The notes beneath the pieces were generated by a model. It saw nothing but the letters and a program-made list of their open reading frames with translations. It was not told the DNA's origin and searched no databases. The translations under genes were made by a program, and so were the position numbers. Shown piece after piece: positions 34,500 through 45,700 of a stretch of DNA of 64,000 bases (position 1 is its first letter; the number at the start of each line of letters is the position of its first letter). Origin of the DNA: Protea cynaroides (lineage: Eukaryota > Streptophyta > Magnoliopsida > Proteales > Proteaceae); assembly GCA_028583415.1 (NCBI GenBank), contig CM053267.1:49939414-50003413 (forward strand), in the 5' to 3' direction.

Positions 34500-35590
34500 T
34501 TTTAATCAATCCTTGCAAATAAATCTCTTTAATCAATTATGGTTAATGACATACCTCTGATGCACAAATGTAAAGGTTAACTAGTCATGAATATAGAAAA
34601 AGTTGGATTTATTAAGATTAGGATTAAAAATGAGTTATCAAATATGTGCAAAAGATAGAAACAGTATTAGAACAGGATTCCATATTGATCAGAGAATAGA
34701 CGTACAGAATGTAATGGCTAAAAATATCACATAGTTCTTTTGCAGTCCATGATCAGCAGTCTAATCTGGTCAATACAAAATGAAATTGATCAAACACCTA
34801 GAAATACAAAATATAAACCGAACAAAAGAAAATCTTTATTAACTATTGTTGTATAAATATCAGTATAGAACTTTAAATGAGAATCATTTATCTAATTATC
34901 TATTAACGTATCCAATGATCAGTTGATGAAAACAGTAAAGATAGACAACTTAAGATAATATTCAAGGTTGAGTTGTAATACAATTGACATTGTCCTAAAT
35001 TCAGTAATTGTCCCCTATGGTGCAATCGAGTTTGTGATGCAAAACTGGTTCCAAGATTAAGTAGCCTAAGTTTCTGATAGCAAATGTGCATTTGTCTGAT
35101 GTGTCCCTTCGAGTACGTCAGAGATTGTGCTCAATTGGTATAAAAGAAAGTTAATTTGAAATAATTTAAACAAAGTGGGAGATTTAACCACCATTAAAGA
35201 AATTTGCTAAACCTTTACTCTCTAAATAGGAGAACTATAGACTCCACCAATGGTCATCTCCAAAAAACAGACACAAAAAAAATGATGTCATTTTCCATAA
35301 GACATGTTTGTTGACCATTTAGATATATCACCAATAGTCACCCATTGATCATTTAAGGATCTATTAAGGAAAAATACATTTCTCCAACACCCACATGAAA
35401 AACGGTTAAACAATACTTAGAATCTCTAATTTTAAATACATTAAAATTACAACAACTATACATTAGACACTATGAGGAGCTTCTTCACAGTTTTCTCATT
35501 TGAAACCTAATGCTTCGTTCTCACCCATATTGAGGGTAAACCAGCTGAGAGAACACATCAAAACCAATTGTACCACCCAAAAGAGTTTTC
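34500..35590 (-). pseudogene. 3' flank and tail remnant of another fusion-gene copy
   Basis: 34520-34830 is a diverged version of the 3' flank of gene C (30350-30690). 35440-35585 matches the C-tail end ('gagcttcttcacagttttct', then 'gagggtaaaccagctgagag'). No kinase, NB-ARC or TIR sequence follows; unrelated DNA begins near 35590. Between the two blocks lies about 600 bp of unrelated AT-rich sequence. Confidence 0.6.
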
Positions 35591-35599
35591 TGGAAAATG

Positions 35600-36470
35600 G
35601 ATAGAATGGAAACTTAAGCTAACCGATACACACATAAGAATCAAACAAGAAACGAAAGAGGACGATTGACAAGTTTTCTGAAAACACAAACCTTCTTGTA
35701 GGTGAGGGTAGAGGTAAAAAAAAGTACACATAGTCGGTGCTTCACTGTTTTATCTTAGAAAAAGCGAATCTCAGAAGGGTACTCAGCAAGCTCTTCAAAT
35801 TGGTAGTCATGACCAAGATTCTTCAACAAACCCTAAATGTTTTTGCCTTCACCATGGAGTTAGAACAAAGATAGAAATTGGAAAAATTCCATTGACATTA
35901 TATGAGGAACATTTTTGTAAAGCTCCAATTGGTTACTCAGCTAGAATAATATTAACCTTGTTTTAGAATTTCGAACATAATATTTCAAACATTAGGTACC
36001 CTCAACATGATTTTCACAAACATTGGGTACTTCATATGTAATTTACTTTTCTTTGTATACCCCCACAACTCTTTTTTAAGCGTACGATGAAAATCCTTCC
36101 CACGATCTCCTTGATGCTGAAAATCATTTTTATTAAAAAAGACATTTTTAATATGTCTTCTCACTATGATATATGATATTTGTGCTGCCTAACCCATCAT
36201 CTTCAATATGTTTGTCATTATCTTCACAGCTCACGTTCCTTGAATTAAGGTTTCTACTAAGTGTCTTCAATATTCGAGTAAACCTGCTCCATGCAGTAGA
36301 TGTCAATCTGACTATGGTCCGGAGCATTAATTACTTCCTCCACATTTTCATGTGTTGCGACATCATATAATTCAAAATTATTATCCTTTTTCAAATCTCC
36401 AAACATATCAAATTGATTGCCATATTTGTACACATCCAAATCTCAAGGTGGTATGTGTATCACTATTGAC
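35600..36470. other. Interval without a recognised gene
   Basis: 35960-36045 resembles the ends of the MITE at 14713-15269. A 60-codon minus-strand ORF at 36257-36439 (start MDVYKYGNQF) is acidic and not recognised; it may be transposon debris. Confidence 0.35.
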
Positions 36471-36494
36471 ATGTTTAAAGATGTTCGAAAAACA

Positions 36495-36760
36495 GCGAGC
36501 AAAGAATCGCAGTCTACCAGCAGAGAGTGGCGCGCTTCTACAACTCGAAATTGCACGAATGCTTGTTCTGAGTTGGGGATCTTGTCCTCAGAAAGGCATC
36601 TGTCTCATTTCCAACCCAGCAAGGAAAATTTGCCCTTAAATGGGAAGGCCCGTACAGAGTTACAGCTATGACCCGAACAGGATCTTATTATCTCCCCAAC
36701 ATGGACGGAACACCTATACCCTGAACTTGAAACTCATACAATATACGAAGATACTATCCT
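36495..36760 (+). mobile_element. Ty3-gypsy integrase C-terminal remnant
   Basis: The frame reads RVARFYNSKLHE, one stop, VGDLVLRKAS, then KFALKWEGPYRVTAM and GSYYLPNMDGTPIP. This is the usual C-terminal end of plant gypsy (Tat/Athila-type) integrases: RV..YY, F..GDLVLR, G.L...WEGPY.V, G.Y.L...G..... No LTR or other pol domain was found nearby. Confidence 0.8.
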
Positions 36761-36952
36761 TGGTCGAGTCTCCAAGAAGGCCAAGGAAGGTATGCTCGTG
36801 TCTATCCATTCACCCAGTTGTGTACTTGGTTCTGAAGTGTATGAACTCGTTTTTTGCCTACCCCTAAATGACGTCTCAATTCTATCTAGCAATATCCAAC
36901 CAAATTACAAGGCATGATTTTCATCTTTTGATCGATATTTTCAAAAAGGGTG

Positions 36953-36956
<4 letters not shown>

Positions 36957-37025
<69 letters not shown>
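36957..37025. repeat. (TA)n microsatellite
   Basis: This is an uninterrupted TA repeat of about 34 units, likely hypervariable and prone to cruciform formation. Confidence 0.95.
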
Positions 37026-37026
<1 letters not shown>

Positions 37027-37337
37027 CAAACTATTACTGGGTAAAAGAAAAAGGAGGAAATTCTTCCAAATAGTGACTACATTTTTTGGATGATCCTGAT
37101 GTTGGAGTGGTTCATGGAGTCGGGGTAGGAGGAGTCTCTTTTCCCTTTCAGGCTCGACGGCGGAGGAGTCGTGGACTGCATGGCCAGGGGATTAAATGTA
37201 GCAGCTCTGCTGGCGCAACTACTGTTGCAGGCTAAAGTGGAAGGAGTGTCTTGCGACACCTTCCTCAGCTCAGGTAAAACTGCTACCATGAAGTCGTAGT
37301 CGGAGAAGTCAAAATCTGGCACCTTGGCAGGGACATA

Positions 37338-37796
37338 CATTACAACAAATAGGTTTTCTACGACGGTAAAAAACCGTCTCTAAAACTATTACGATGGTTT
37401 TCTTCCATCGGACAAGAATCGTTTATAAAGGCGTCGTAAAAACTTACAACGGAAAGAGTCGATCATCTGGAAAAATATCATTTATGACGGTATAAAAGCC
37501 ATCGTAAATAGCTTCTTTATACGAAGGGAAAAGCGTCGTAAATAGTTCATAGTACATTCGTTTACAATGGTAAGTTACTTCCGTCATTTGTGCTACCTTT
37601 TGCGACGATTATATATCACCGTCGCTAAAGTCTCAGTTGGAGAAAAGATATTTATCAATTTTTACAAATAATTTCCTATAAATACATCTACAAAAACAAT
37701 AACAAACATCATCTTGATCAGACACTCTCGAATTCTAACAAACTAATACAAACCATTGAATATATTATCATTGAGATTGGAACATGTAACAAGGAG

Positions 37797-37838
<42 letters not shown>

Positions 37839-39127
37839 GAAAAATAACTTTACAGCCATGGATATACTAGATCTCCTAGTGCCTTCAGCAAAACAAAGAG
37901 GCTTGCTGGAAAATCAGAGGATCAATGAAAAAAACAGCCCCATGATTTGTCTCCATACTTACCCTTAAGATTGATCTGAATATATAAACTATAAAGTTTG
38001 CTATCTAGATCATAGAGGAGACCCAGAGAAAATGTTTTAAACAAGAATCCAACATCTAACTTTGCTCATATAAGAATGTTGGAGGACATTCCTTTCTATA
38101 AAAGGTTTCCTCAGGGAGGGAGGCGAGGGGATGCCATCTTCAGAAGGATGGTGTTGACTTTTACTTGATCACTTGTCATATAGTATATAAAATACTATAG
38201 TCTATGATGTGCCAGATGCCATTTTTTTTCTTTTAGTAACTTAGTTACATGGAAATAGACATATCTCTTATGCAAAGAGTGAGGCATCATTGTTGAAAGA
38301 GCTGCAAGGTATAGGATGCTTGTACCTAGGCATGGCCTGCACAATCAGACAAGGTTGTGTTAGCATATATGCAAAGTATGGTCCTCAAGTAAAGTTACGG
38401 TTTTTTTGACAAGTGAAAATGGTAGTATTCGAGTGAGGAGTTAAAGAATAATAATTAAAAGAAGTGGGAACTCTTTGGATTAGAGAAGGTAACACGAATA
38501 CAATAGATCCGTCGCATACATGAACTTAATTTATTTATGATGGACCCAAAGCACCGATTTAAATAATGGGACTTATACGAAGATAAATATCTGTCTTAAA
38601 TAAAAGGCATAATTGACGGAATTAATTATAGGATGACTGTACCTAGCTAGGCATGGCTTGCACAATCAGACAAGCTGGTTGTATTAGCATATATGCAAAA
38701 TATGGTTCTTAAGCAAAGTTACGATTTTTTGACAAGTGAAAATGGCAGTATTTGAGTGACGAGTTAAAAAATAATAATTAAAAGAAGAGGGAACTCTTTG
38801 GATTAGAGAGGGTAACACGGATACGATGGATTGCATACATGAACTTTATTTATTATGGACCCAAAGCATCGATTTAAATAATAGGACTTATACAACGACT
38901 ATCAATACCTGTCGTAAATAAGAGGCATAATTGACGGAATATATTAATAAACCGTTGTATATGCTGTAAAATATATATACGACGGAGTTATACTACTGTC
39001 GTTTATAAATACCTATTAATGACGGTCAAATATATGTCGTTTGAATATTTCTGTCGTTAATTACATTTACGACGGTTGAACATAACCATCGTAAATTTCC
39101 ATCGCAAATACACCTTTTTGTTGAGTG
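37338..39127. mobile_element. Non-autonomous CACTA (En/Spm-like) element, about 1.8 kb
   Basis: The left end is CATTACAACAAATAGG and the right end is the inverted CACTCAACAAAAAGG, matching the CACTA terminal consensus. The subterminal regions (37365-37640 and 38895-39105) are packed with 'acgacggt', 'cgtcgtaa' and related units in both orientations, the usual transposase-binding arrays. Flanking trinucleotides are ATA (37335-37337) and ACA (39128-39130), close to a 3-bp target duplication. Inside are a CT microsatellite (37801-37837) and two direct copies of a segment of about 300 bp (38300-38590 and 38620-38900). There is no transposase ORF. Confidence 0.8.
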
Positions 39128-39476
39128 ACAAGAGCACAACTACCCCAACACTTTGTGGATGCCTACCTTGGACAAGTCCAATCCAAATTGTTCCCTTCAA
39201 CTGCTTGAACTTCTTGACAACCTCAAGGGTGAATAGCTGGCCCTCATTGGATTTTTGAAATCCCGCAGAGCCTTCTGCATTGTGTCTTTTCTCTTCTTCT
39301 CAACTGTTGACTCGTGGTAGTGAAGGTTGGTATGCACCTTCTTCTCCAACTCCTTTGCCTTCGTAGCCTCGGCAGACACTGCCTTCGTAGCCTCGGCAGA
39401 CACTGCCTTCGTAGCCTCGGCAGACACTTCCTTAACCCTCGCATTTGCCTTCACCAAGTTAGCCTAGAGCTTGCTC

Positions 39477-39867
39477 TGTTGGAATATATATAGAGTCTAT
39501 ATCACTAGGTTAGACTAGTTCGGTCTGGTTCGTCACAAGATAAAGAGATAAGCAATTCCTATTACAATGTGAGACTGGTTAGGGTTTGTGACAGTATTAT
39601 ATATACTAGGTCATGAGTCCTCGCAGCCATAGTTGTTTCTTCTCTCTGTACCCACAAGCAGTGAGAAAGGCGTGGAACCTCTACAGGCTGTGAAAGATCG
39701 TGATCAAAGCTCCAACACTATTCTTGGAGAATAACGACGAAAATCAATCTTCTACTCTCAAGTATGTCTCTATTATTATTGATTACATTGAACATCATTG
39801 TATTCTAGATCTCTATATGGATATTAGGGTTTGGAATGAAACCTTATGAATTGGAAAAAGTTTAACA
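39477..39867 (+). mobile_element. Solo LTR, 391 bp
   Basis: It begins TGTTGG and ends TTTAACA, and is flanked by 5-bp near-duplicates TGCTC (39472-39476) and TACTC (39868-39872). A TATA-like 'tattatatatac' lies at 39595-39606. Removing it rejoins the minus-strand reading frame (KKYTSVEVS then KL, stop, ANLVKANAR), which supports its being an insertion that later recombined to one LTR. Orientation is given by the TATA-like element. Confidence 0.7.
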
Positions 39868-40258
39868 TACTCACCTCTACAGATGTATACTTCTTTGCGG
39901 CAGCAAGCTTCCCTTTAAACTTCTCCGGCTGGGCTCACGTCAACTTTAGATTGGTCTGCTCCGTCTGCAAGTTCAACTTTTGTTGATCACCAATAGCTAA
40001 CATATCCTTGCATCTTTGGGACCTCTCGGCCAGGTGCTCCTCCATTTCGACATGAGACTGGCAGATTTCCTCGTTCACCGCCATTAGCTCCTCCACCTTC
40101 CTCTACAGAAACACATATGTCTCCATCTCCTGAAAAGGAAAGCAAGTTAATAGAAGAACTGCGAAATGCATCCAGACTCCTAATAATGGGGCAAATTAAG
40201 ATAATAAAAAAAAATGAAGTAATAACTTACTATAGCATGACTCCCGAAGTAAGCCGCT

Positions 40259-41286
40259 TTAGGGGGTGTTTGGTAATACTCCAGAGTTTGGATTCTGACT
40301 TCTGGAGCATAAATGGAGTAGAAGCCTGTTTGGTAATCCGGTTCGGACTTCTGGAGAATCCATGAGTGAACCGGCTCCAAATGAGCTATAGAATCCAATT
40401 TTTGGAGCATCAAATAGATACTTTTCGACTTCAGAGCATAATTTTGGAGTAAAAATCACCCCACACCACTACTACCACCAACTACCACCACCAACACCAC
40501 AACCCACCAGCCACCACCCACCACCATCCACCACCCACTGCCGCCACCACCACCACCACCACCACACCGCCACCACCCACCGCCACCACTACCCACCACC
40601 ACCATCCTCAATCACCACCCACAGCCACCTACCATCGCCACCACCACCAACCACCGGCCACCAACCACTGCCACCACCACCCACCGCCACCTACCATAGC
40701 CACCACCACCAGCCACCAACCACTGCTACCACCACCACCACCCCTCGTCGCCACCACCACCAACCACCCACCACCCACCACCGCCACCACCATCCACTAC
40801 CACCCACCGCCACCACCACCATCAGCCACCACCACCACCACCAACCACCCACCACCGCCACCACCATCCACTACCACCCACCGCCACCACCATCTTCTAT
40901 CACCCACCGCCACATACCATCGCCACCACCACCAGCCACCAACCACCGCCACCACCACCCACTACCACCACCAACTATCACCCACCACCACTGCCACCAC
41001 CATCCACTACCACCCACCACCACCGCCACCACCCTCCACCACCACCATCCACCCACCGCCACCCTTCAGCACCACCTCCCACCCACCACCACCGTCACCA
41101 ACCATCACCACTCACCACTAGTGCCACCATCTGCCACCCCCCACCACTACTCTGAAGTCCATGACTAAATTAGGTTAACAAACATGTTTCTACTCCCTCA
41201 TACTCTTGAATCCTTTTGAAGTTGGAGTAGAAATTTGAACCAGAAATAAGAATCCCAGAGTTGAAGTTTTATCAAACAGCCCCTTA
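40259..41286. mobile_element. hAT-like MITE expanded by a CCACCA tract
   Basis: The left end 'agggggtgtttggtaatact' and the right end 'ttttatcaaacagcccctt' are imperfect inverted repeats of the GGGGCTGTTTGG type common in plant hAT-like MITEs. Subterminal halves also match ('cagagtttggattc' against 'gaatcccagagttgaag'). An 8-bp target duplication is not visible. The element interrupts the decayed minus-strand ORF. Confidence 0.65.
40460..41145. repeat. CCACCA/CCACCG minisatellite-like tract
   Basis: Nearly 700 bp is built from CCACCA, CCACCG and CCAACCACC units arranged in higher-order copies of about 80-150 bp (for example 'ccatccactaccacccaccg' at 40788 and again at 40864). The Gly/Trp/Val-rich minus ORF within it is a composition artefact. 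Confidence 0.9.
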
Positions 41287-41877
41287 AACTCCTCCTTGGA
41301 CATGGTGATGATATGATCACCGTCCAAAAGTAGAACCCACCTTGTTCACAGCTGCTCTGCCACCTCCGTGTTCTGCAACGTCGAGTCCGTGACGTGCATG
41401 TCTCACTTCGGTATGAACAGCCCCTCGGGCACCTCCACTGTCTCCATTTCCAGGCCCTCCATTGATTCCCCCTTTTGCCTCTTGGCTTTGGAGGCCATTG
41501 TCTTGATGTGTGGCCTCCTAGCCATCAACTGGGAGAACACACCCTCTCGCCCATTTGAGGCACCTCGACGGCCATCGTAGGGATCCCATGGGCCTCCTCT
41601 ATAGGTACCTCTTGAACTCTGGTAGCTGTAGAGCTCGTTTTAGAGGTTGTGAGAATGGGAGATGGCGGGATTCCATTTTGAAATTGGTTTGTTCTTTTTC
41701 ATGATTTCATTTGTGAAGCAATTATACAAGTACTTTTCATTTCACAATCAATCGTTATTGTTGCTTTAGTTAAGACCGTTGGATGAACTGATCACCCCGT
41801 GTCGTAGATCCAACAAACACCAAATGATATCCATTTGAAACTTCAACTTGAGACGAGTTGAATCCAGGTTTATAGGG

Positions 41878-41999
41878 GTTATTATCGTCTCCAATTGTGG
41901 ATCTAGCGGTCTCTTTTAATTAGGCGCACCTATCGATGTATTGATAGGCACGCGGAGTTAAAGAGAGACTGCTGGATCCTCGCAATTGGAGTGGATAAT
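41878..41999. mobile_element. Foldback hairpin
   Basis: The left arm at about 41880-41935 ('attatcgtctccaattgtgg', 'cggtctcttttaatt') pairs with the right arm at about 41945-41999 ('ggagtggataat', 'agagagactgctggatcc'). The loop is short, around 'gatgtattgatag'. It is a small MITE-like structure upstream of RHD3. Confidence 0.6.
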
Positions 42000-42445
42000 G
42001 ACTCGGTTTATAGGCACTACTATGGAGTTTCACAGTATTCAAACGGAGTGAAGTGGTAAAACTTTTTGATAATAGTTCACCTACATGTACTTGCATCTTT
42101 CTTGATTTCATTCCTGATCATATTCAATGGGTCCCACACCTCATCAATGGTGATAGATCTCATAGAGAATACATGTACATGCACATACACATGAGCCAAT
42201 TTCAAACCTTACACACATCGATTGAGATCATCTCTAGTCCGTCCAGTTTGTCTAACCGTGAACGGACGGAGTGAAATCACACACACAAGGATGGCGGCAA
42301 AACGGATGTGTTATGAAATATGCACGTGCGCACAGTAGAATTCTGATGAAAGATTTCTTTCTTTCTGTCTCTTCTCGAACATTACTTTTGCTGACTAAGA
42401 GACGCTTCTCTGTCTTTGTTTCAGATTCTTTCTCGCTCAGCTCAG

Positions 42446-42708
42446 GTAATCCCTCTATGGCTCTATCTCTCTCTCTTTAAAGCTTTTGGTTTCTAACACC
42501 AAACCTAAATACGAAGGACAATTAAATTCATTTTTTCTGTTCGTCAATGCAGACTCCTAATATTCTGATTTGAATCTCTCTTTTTTTTTTTTTTTTTTTT
42601 GGCGCAAATTCTCTCGCTCAAAACGGTTCGAAACAGTTTGAAAAGAAATAAATGAAAATATTTTAATGTCTAATTTAATTCCTCTTTCCATGTCCTTCTG
42701 GGTTTCAG
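42446..42708 (+). other. Probable 5'UTR intron of RHD3
   Basis: A CTCAG/GTAAT donor at 42446 and a GGGTTTCAG acceptor ending at 42708 flank a T-rich interval just before the start ATG at 42722. Leader introns are common in plant housekeeping genes. This is inferred from splice motifs only. Confidence 0.5.
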
Positions 42709-42721
42709 TTGTTGATCAGTT

Positions 42722-45700
42722 ATGGCGGACGAATGCTGCTCAACGCAACTGATCGACGGTAATGGCGAATTTAATGTCACTGGACTTGAGAATTTTGTGA
42801 AAACTGTAAAGCTTGCCGAATGCGGCCTCTCTTATGCTGTGGTCGCTATTATGGGGCCTCAAAGCAGTGGTATGTGATTGGTGTTAGAATTGATTCCGCT
42901 CTTCAAACATGAGTTAAACTGTTTGATCGTTTTCTGGCGAAATTTGGTTATATTGAGCATGGGGGAAGTTGAAATGTCTTAGTCTTGTTCACACTGGAAA
43001 ATGTGATTTTTCTACCTCCTGTAACAGCTGCGTTTCCTTTTGGCCGTTTGGAATATAATAATGATTTGAGTTTTTAAAGTGGTAGGAGGGTTGTCGGGTT
43101 CTGTCACTTGTAATTTCGTGTAAATATGTTAAAAAATTTTATGACTTGAATTTTTCTGAATGTTAAATGATGCAACTTAAAACTAGAATTATTATGATGA
43201 TGTTAAAAACACAACAGCTAGGATTCACTTGTTAATGAGATCAAATGAAATTTCATTTAATTGAGTATCCCTTATGTTTGGACTTCCTGTGCAAAATAGA
43301 TCTGTCCGTGTGTTAAAAACATAACAGCCAGGATTCACTTTTGACTGAGAGCAAATATTATTTTGCTTAATCGAGTATTAGGATTTACCATGGAAATCAA
43401 GTGATCCGTGGTCTGTTGGTTACTATGCCACTGATAATCCACATGAATTGTTATTTAATTAAATATATTAACTGTCCCATTTAGTTATGATGATGATAAG
43501 TTAGTCGTTTCTGTTGTGAGGGAAGGGTATGTAGATGTCCTTTATCTTCACTGCGATAAGCTAATTACTTATTCTTGCAGTTCAAGTCATCTCATGCTGT
43601 TTTAATTCTTTATAATCTTTCCTTTTGACGTCTTTCTCTGTGGATAATTGTTGGATTTTGACAAGATTGGTTATTTTGGTTTAAAAGGCGAATTAAGCTT
43701 GAATTATTTGACTCCCTAAAGATCTTTATGATTCAAAACTAACCTTTTTTTTTTTGGGCGGGCGGGCGGGCGGGGGGGGGGGGGGGGGATGAATAATTAA
43801 TTGTATTGCCAAAGAAAGAAAATACAGAAACGCCTTCCCCCAAGAGAGCTAGCCGAATGCAAAAGAGAAGAGCTACAATATGAGATCACAGGGGGTCCTA
43901 TCCACAGAGAATTGGATAGGTAAATTCCAAGCAGTCACAATGAACCTATTCCTAGGAGAGTCCGGACAGGATCTCAAAATTGAGATGAGGTTCCCCTGGA
44001 TTTCAGAAGCAATTGCGTCCCGGATTTCTCTGACATTTCTTGATTTGCCAGTCTTGGTTCTACTGATTCGCTCCGTCCAAATGTGGTAGATGGTACAGAA
44101 GGGAAGCTTGCTAACCGTATCATATGAAGTTTTCCCTATGAAACCTTGCTTATCCATCTCTACTCACTCTTTCAATGGAGGAGGATTCCTTCCCAAAGGT
44201 ATGAAGAGAAGGAACACTTAAAGAACAAATGGAGAACATCTTCAGGGGCTGACCAGCATAGGCAACAATTGGGATGAAATTTCTCTCCGCTGCAGAAAAG
44301 CCTGAGTTGGAAGAGAGTGGGAGATAGCTCTCCAGGCTGTGAAGATATCATGGGGATGAAGCATTTGAGCCAGATGACATCAAACAAAGGGACCTTGCCT
44401 GCACGTGATTTAACCAAATTCCAAGCTGAGGAAGAGGAAATCTGCCGGAGATTGATGTCATCCGCGTGATAAGATCTTCACTGCCTGATGGTCTTCTAGG
44501 GATGGCTGGGTCAGCAGACCAAGCTTGAAACAGACTAGCAGAGGATAGACAACCTGGCCACCAAGCACCATTTCTTATGATAGAGAAACTAAAGCCAATC
44601 TATTGTGACCCAAATAATGTTTAATTCTTTCTCCATACCGATTGACGAATACTCCGTAAAAAGAGAACTGAAGTACATGAAATTTTTTGAGATGCTTCTA
44701 GATGTTTTCCTACAGATCATTCTATTCATTTTTTTTTTCCAAATTTCCCATGAAATTGCTAATGGTGAGAGCTACCTTAGAACTCTTCATTTGACACTTA
44801 CTTTAATTCTTCTCTGCCATCCTCTGAAGTTGATGTTTTCAATGGTTTTGGAGGGATTTGCCCATTTAAAATAGAACCAAGAAAGTTCCTGCTGGCAGAG
44901 TCATTTCACACACTAAAACTTAAATTAGATGATCCACTTTCTTATAGGCTTTATGGCACAAATAACATCAATTTGCTACCCTAGAAACTCCCTTCTTTTG
45001 TTGATCTACTGTCAGCACCTTTTCATGGCAATGACCATTGCAGAAACTTATACTCTAGGAGGAACTACTTCCCCCAAATCTTCCCCTAGTCTCTATGTGC
45101 TTCGGTTCCACAACTTATATTGGACTTCACCATAACAGCCACTAGCTCACTGCTTCACAACTTTCTTTCTGCTAAAAGTGGATTAATATTCTTTTACTTA
45201 AGATGGACAGAAACAGCTGTAAAATATCGATCTCCTTAAAAAAATTCTGTCAAAAATAGGTTGGCCAGGTATGAACTCCGCCTGTTCTATTCCATACTGT
45301 TGTTCAATTGTAGATTTCTCAAGAGAATAGAATTATGTAATTGTATACAACCATTGATCTTCCAAAAATTTTGCACAAACCTCTGTACCTAGTTTCAGAG
45401 CCATCACTGTAAAGCACATTCTATGTGATTATCAAAACCAAAGTGAAAGGATAAGCTACAATGTTGTGTAGATAAGAATGGTAGTCTGGTTCCTTTAATA
45501 TTTTGACATACGGTGTACCAAGGTCCAGACCCTTAGGTGGGAAAAGGACAACATGTATGGTCACATGTCAATTCTGCAATCCTATCAATCCTATGGCCCA
45601 CTTTGTCTTACATATTTTCAGTGTTCCAGAATGTTCTCAAAGATTTTAGTTTCTAACTTTATTTTGATAAGTGGTGGGTCTGTTTGGACTCAGAATTGGC

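Larger units (their letters stand above)
37030..41700 (-). pseudogene. Decayed retroelement-associated coiled-coil ORF, split by three insertions
   Basis: Minus-strand pieces line up once insertions are ignored. Near 41510-41290: KRQKGESMEG, EVPEGLFIPK, HIITMSKEEFK. Then 40258-39870 with a possible intron (GTAAGT to TTTCAG, 40228-40133), KVEELMAVNEEICQSHVEME and KLAAAKKYTS. Then 39470-39130 with ANLVKANARVKE, three copies of VSAEATKA, and KFKQLKGTIWIGLVQG. Then 37340-37080 with VPAKVPDFDFSDYDFM. Several stops are present. It resembles gypsy-type 'putative transposon' proteins near Tat-like elements, and the gypsy integrase end lies next to it; that family call is tentative. Confidence 0.5.

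Noticed and set aside
40871..41062. Trp/Gly/Val-rich minus ORF
   Set aside because: It is produced by the CCACCA array and has no conserved start or neighbours.
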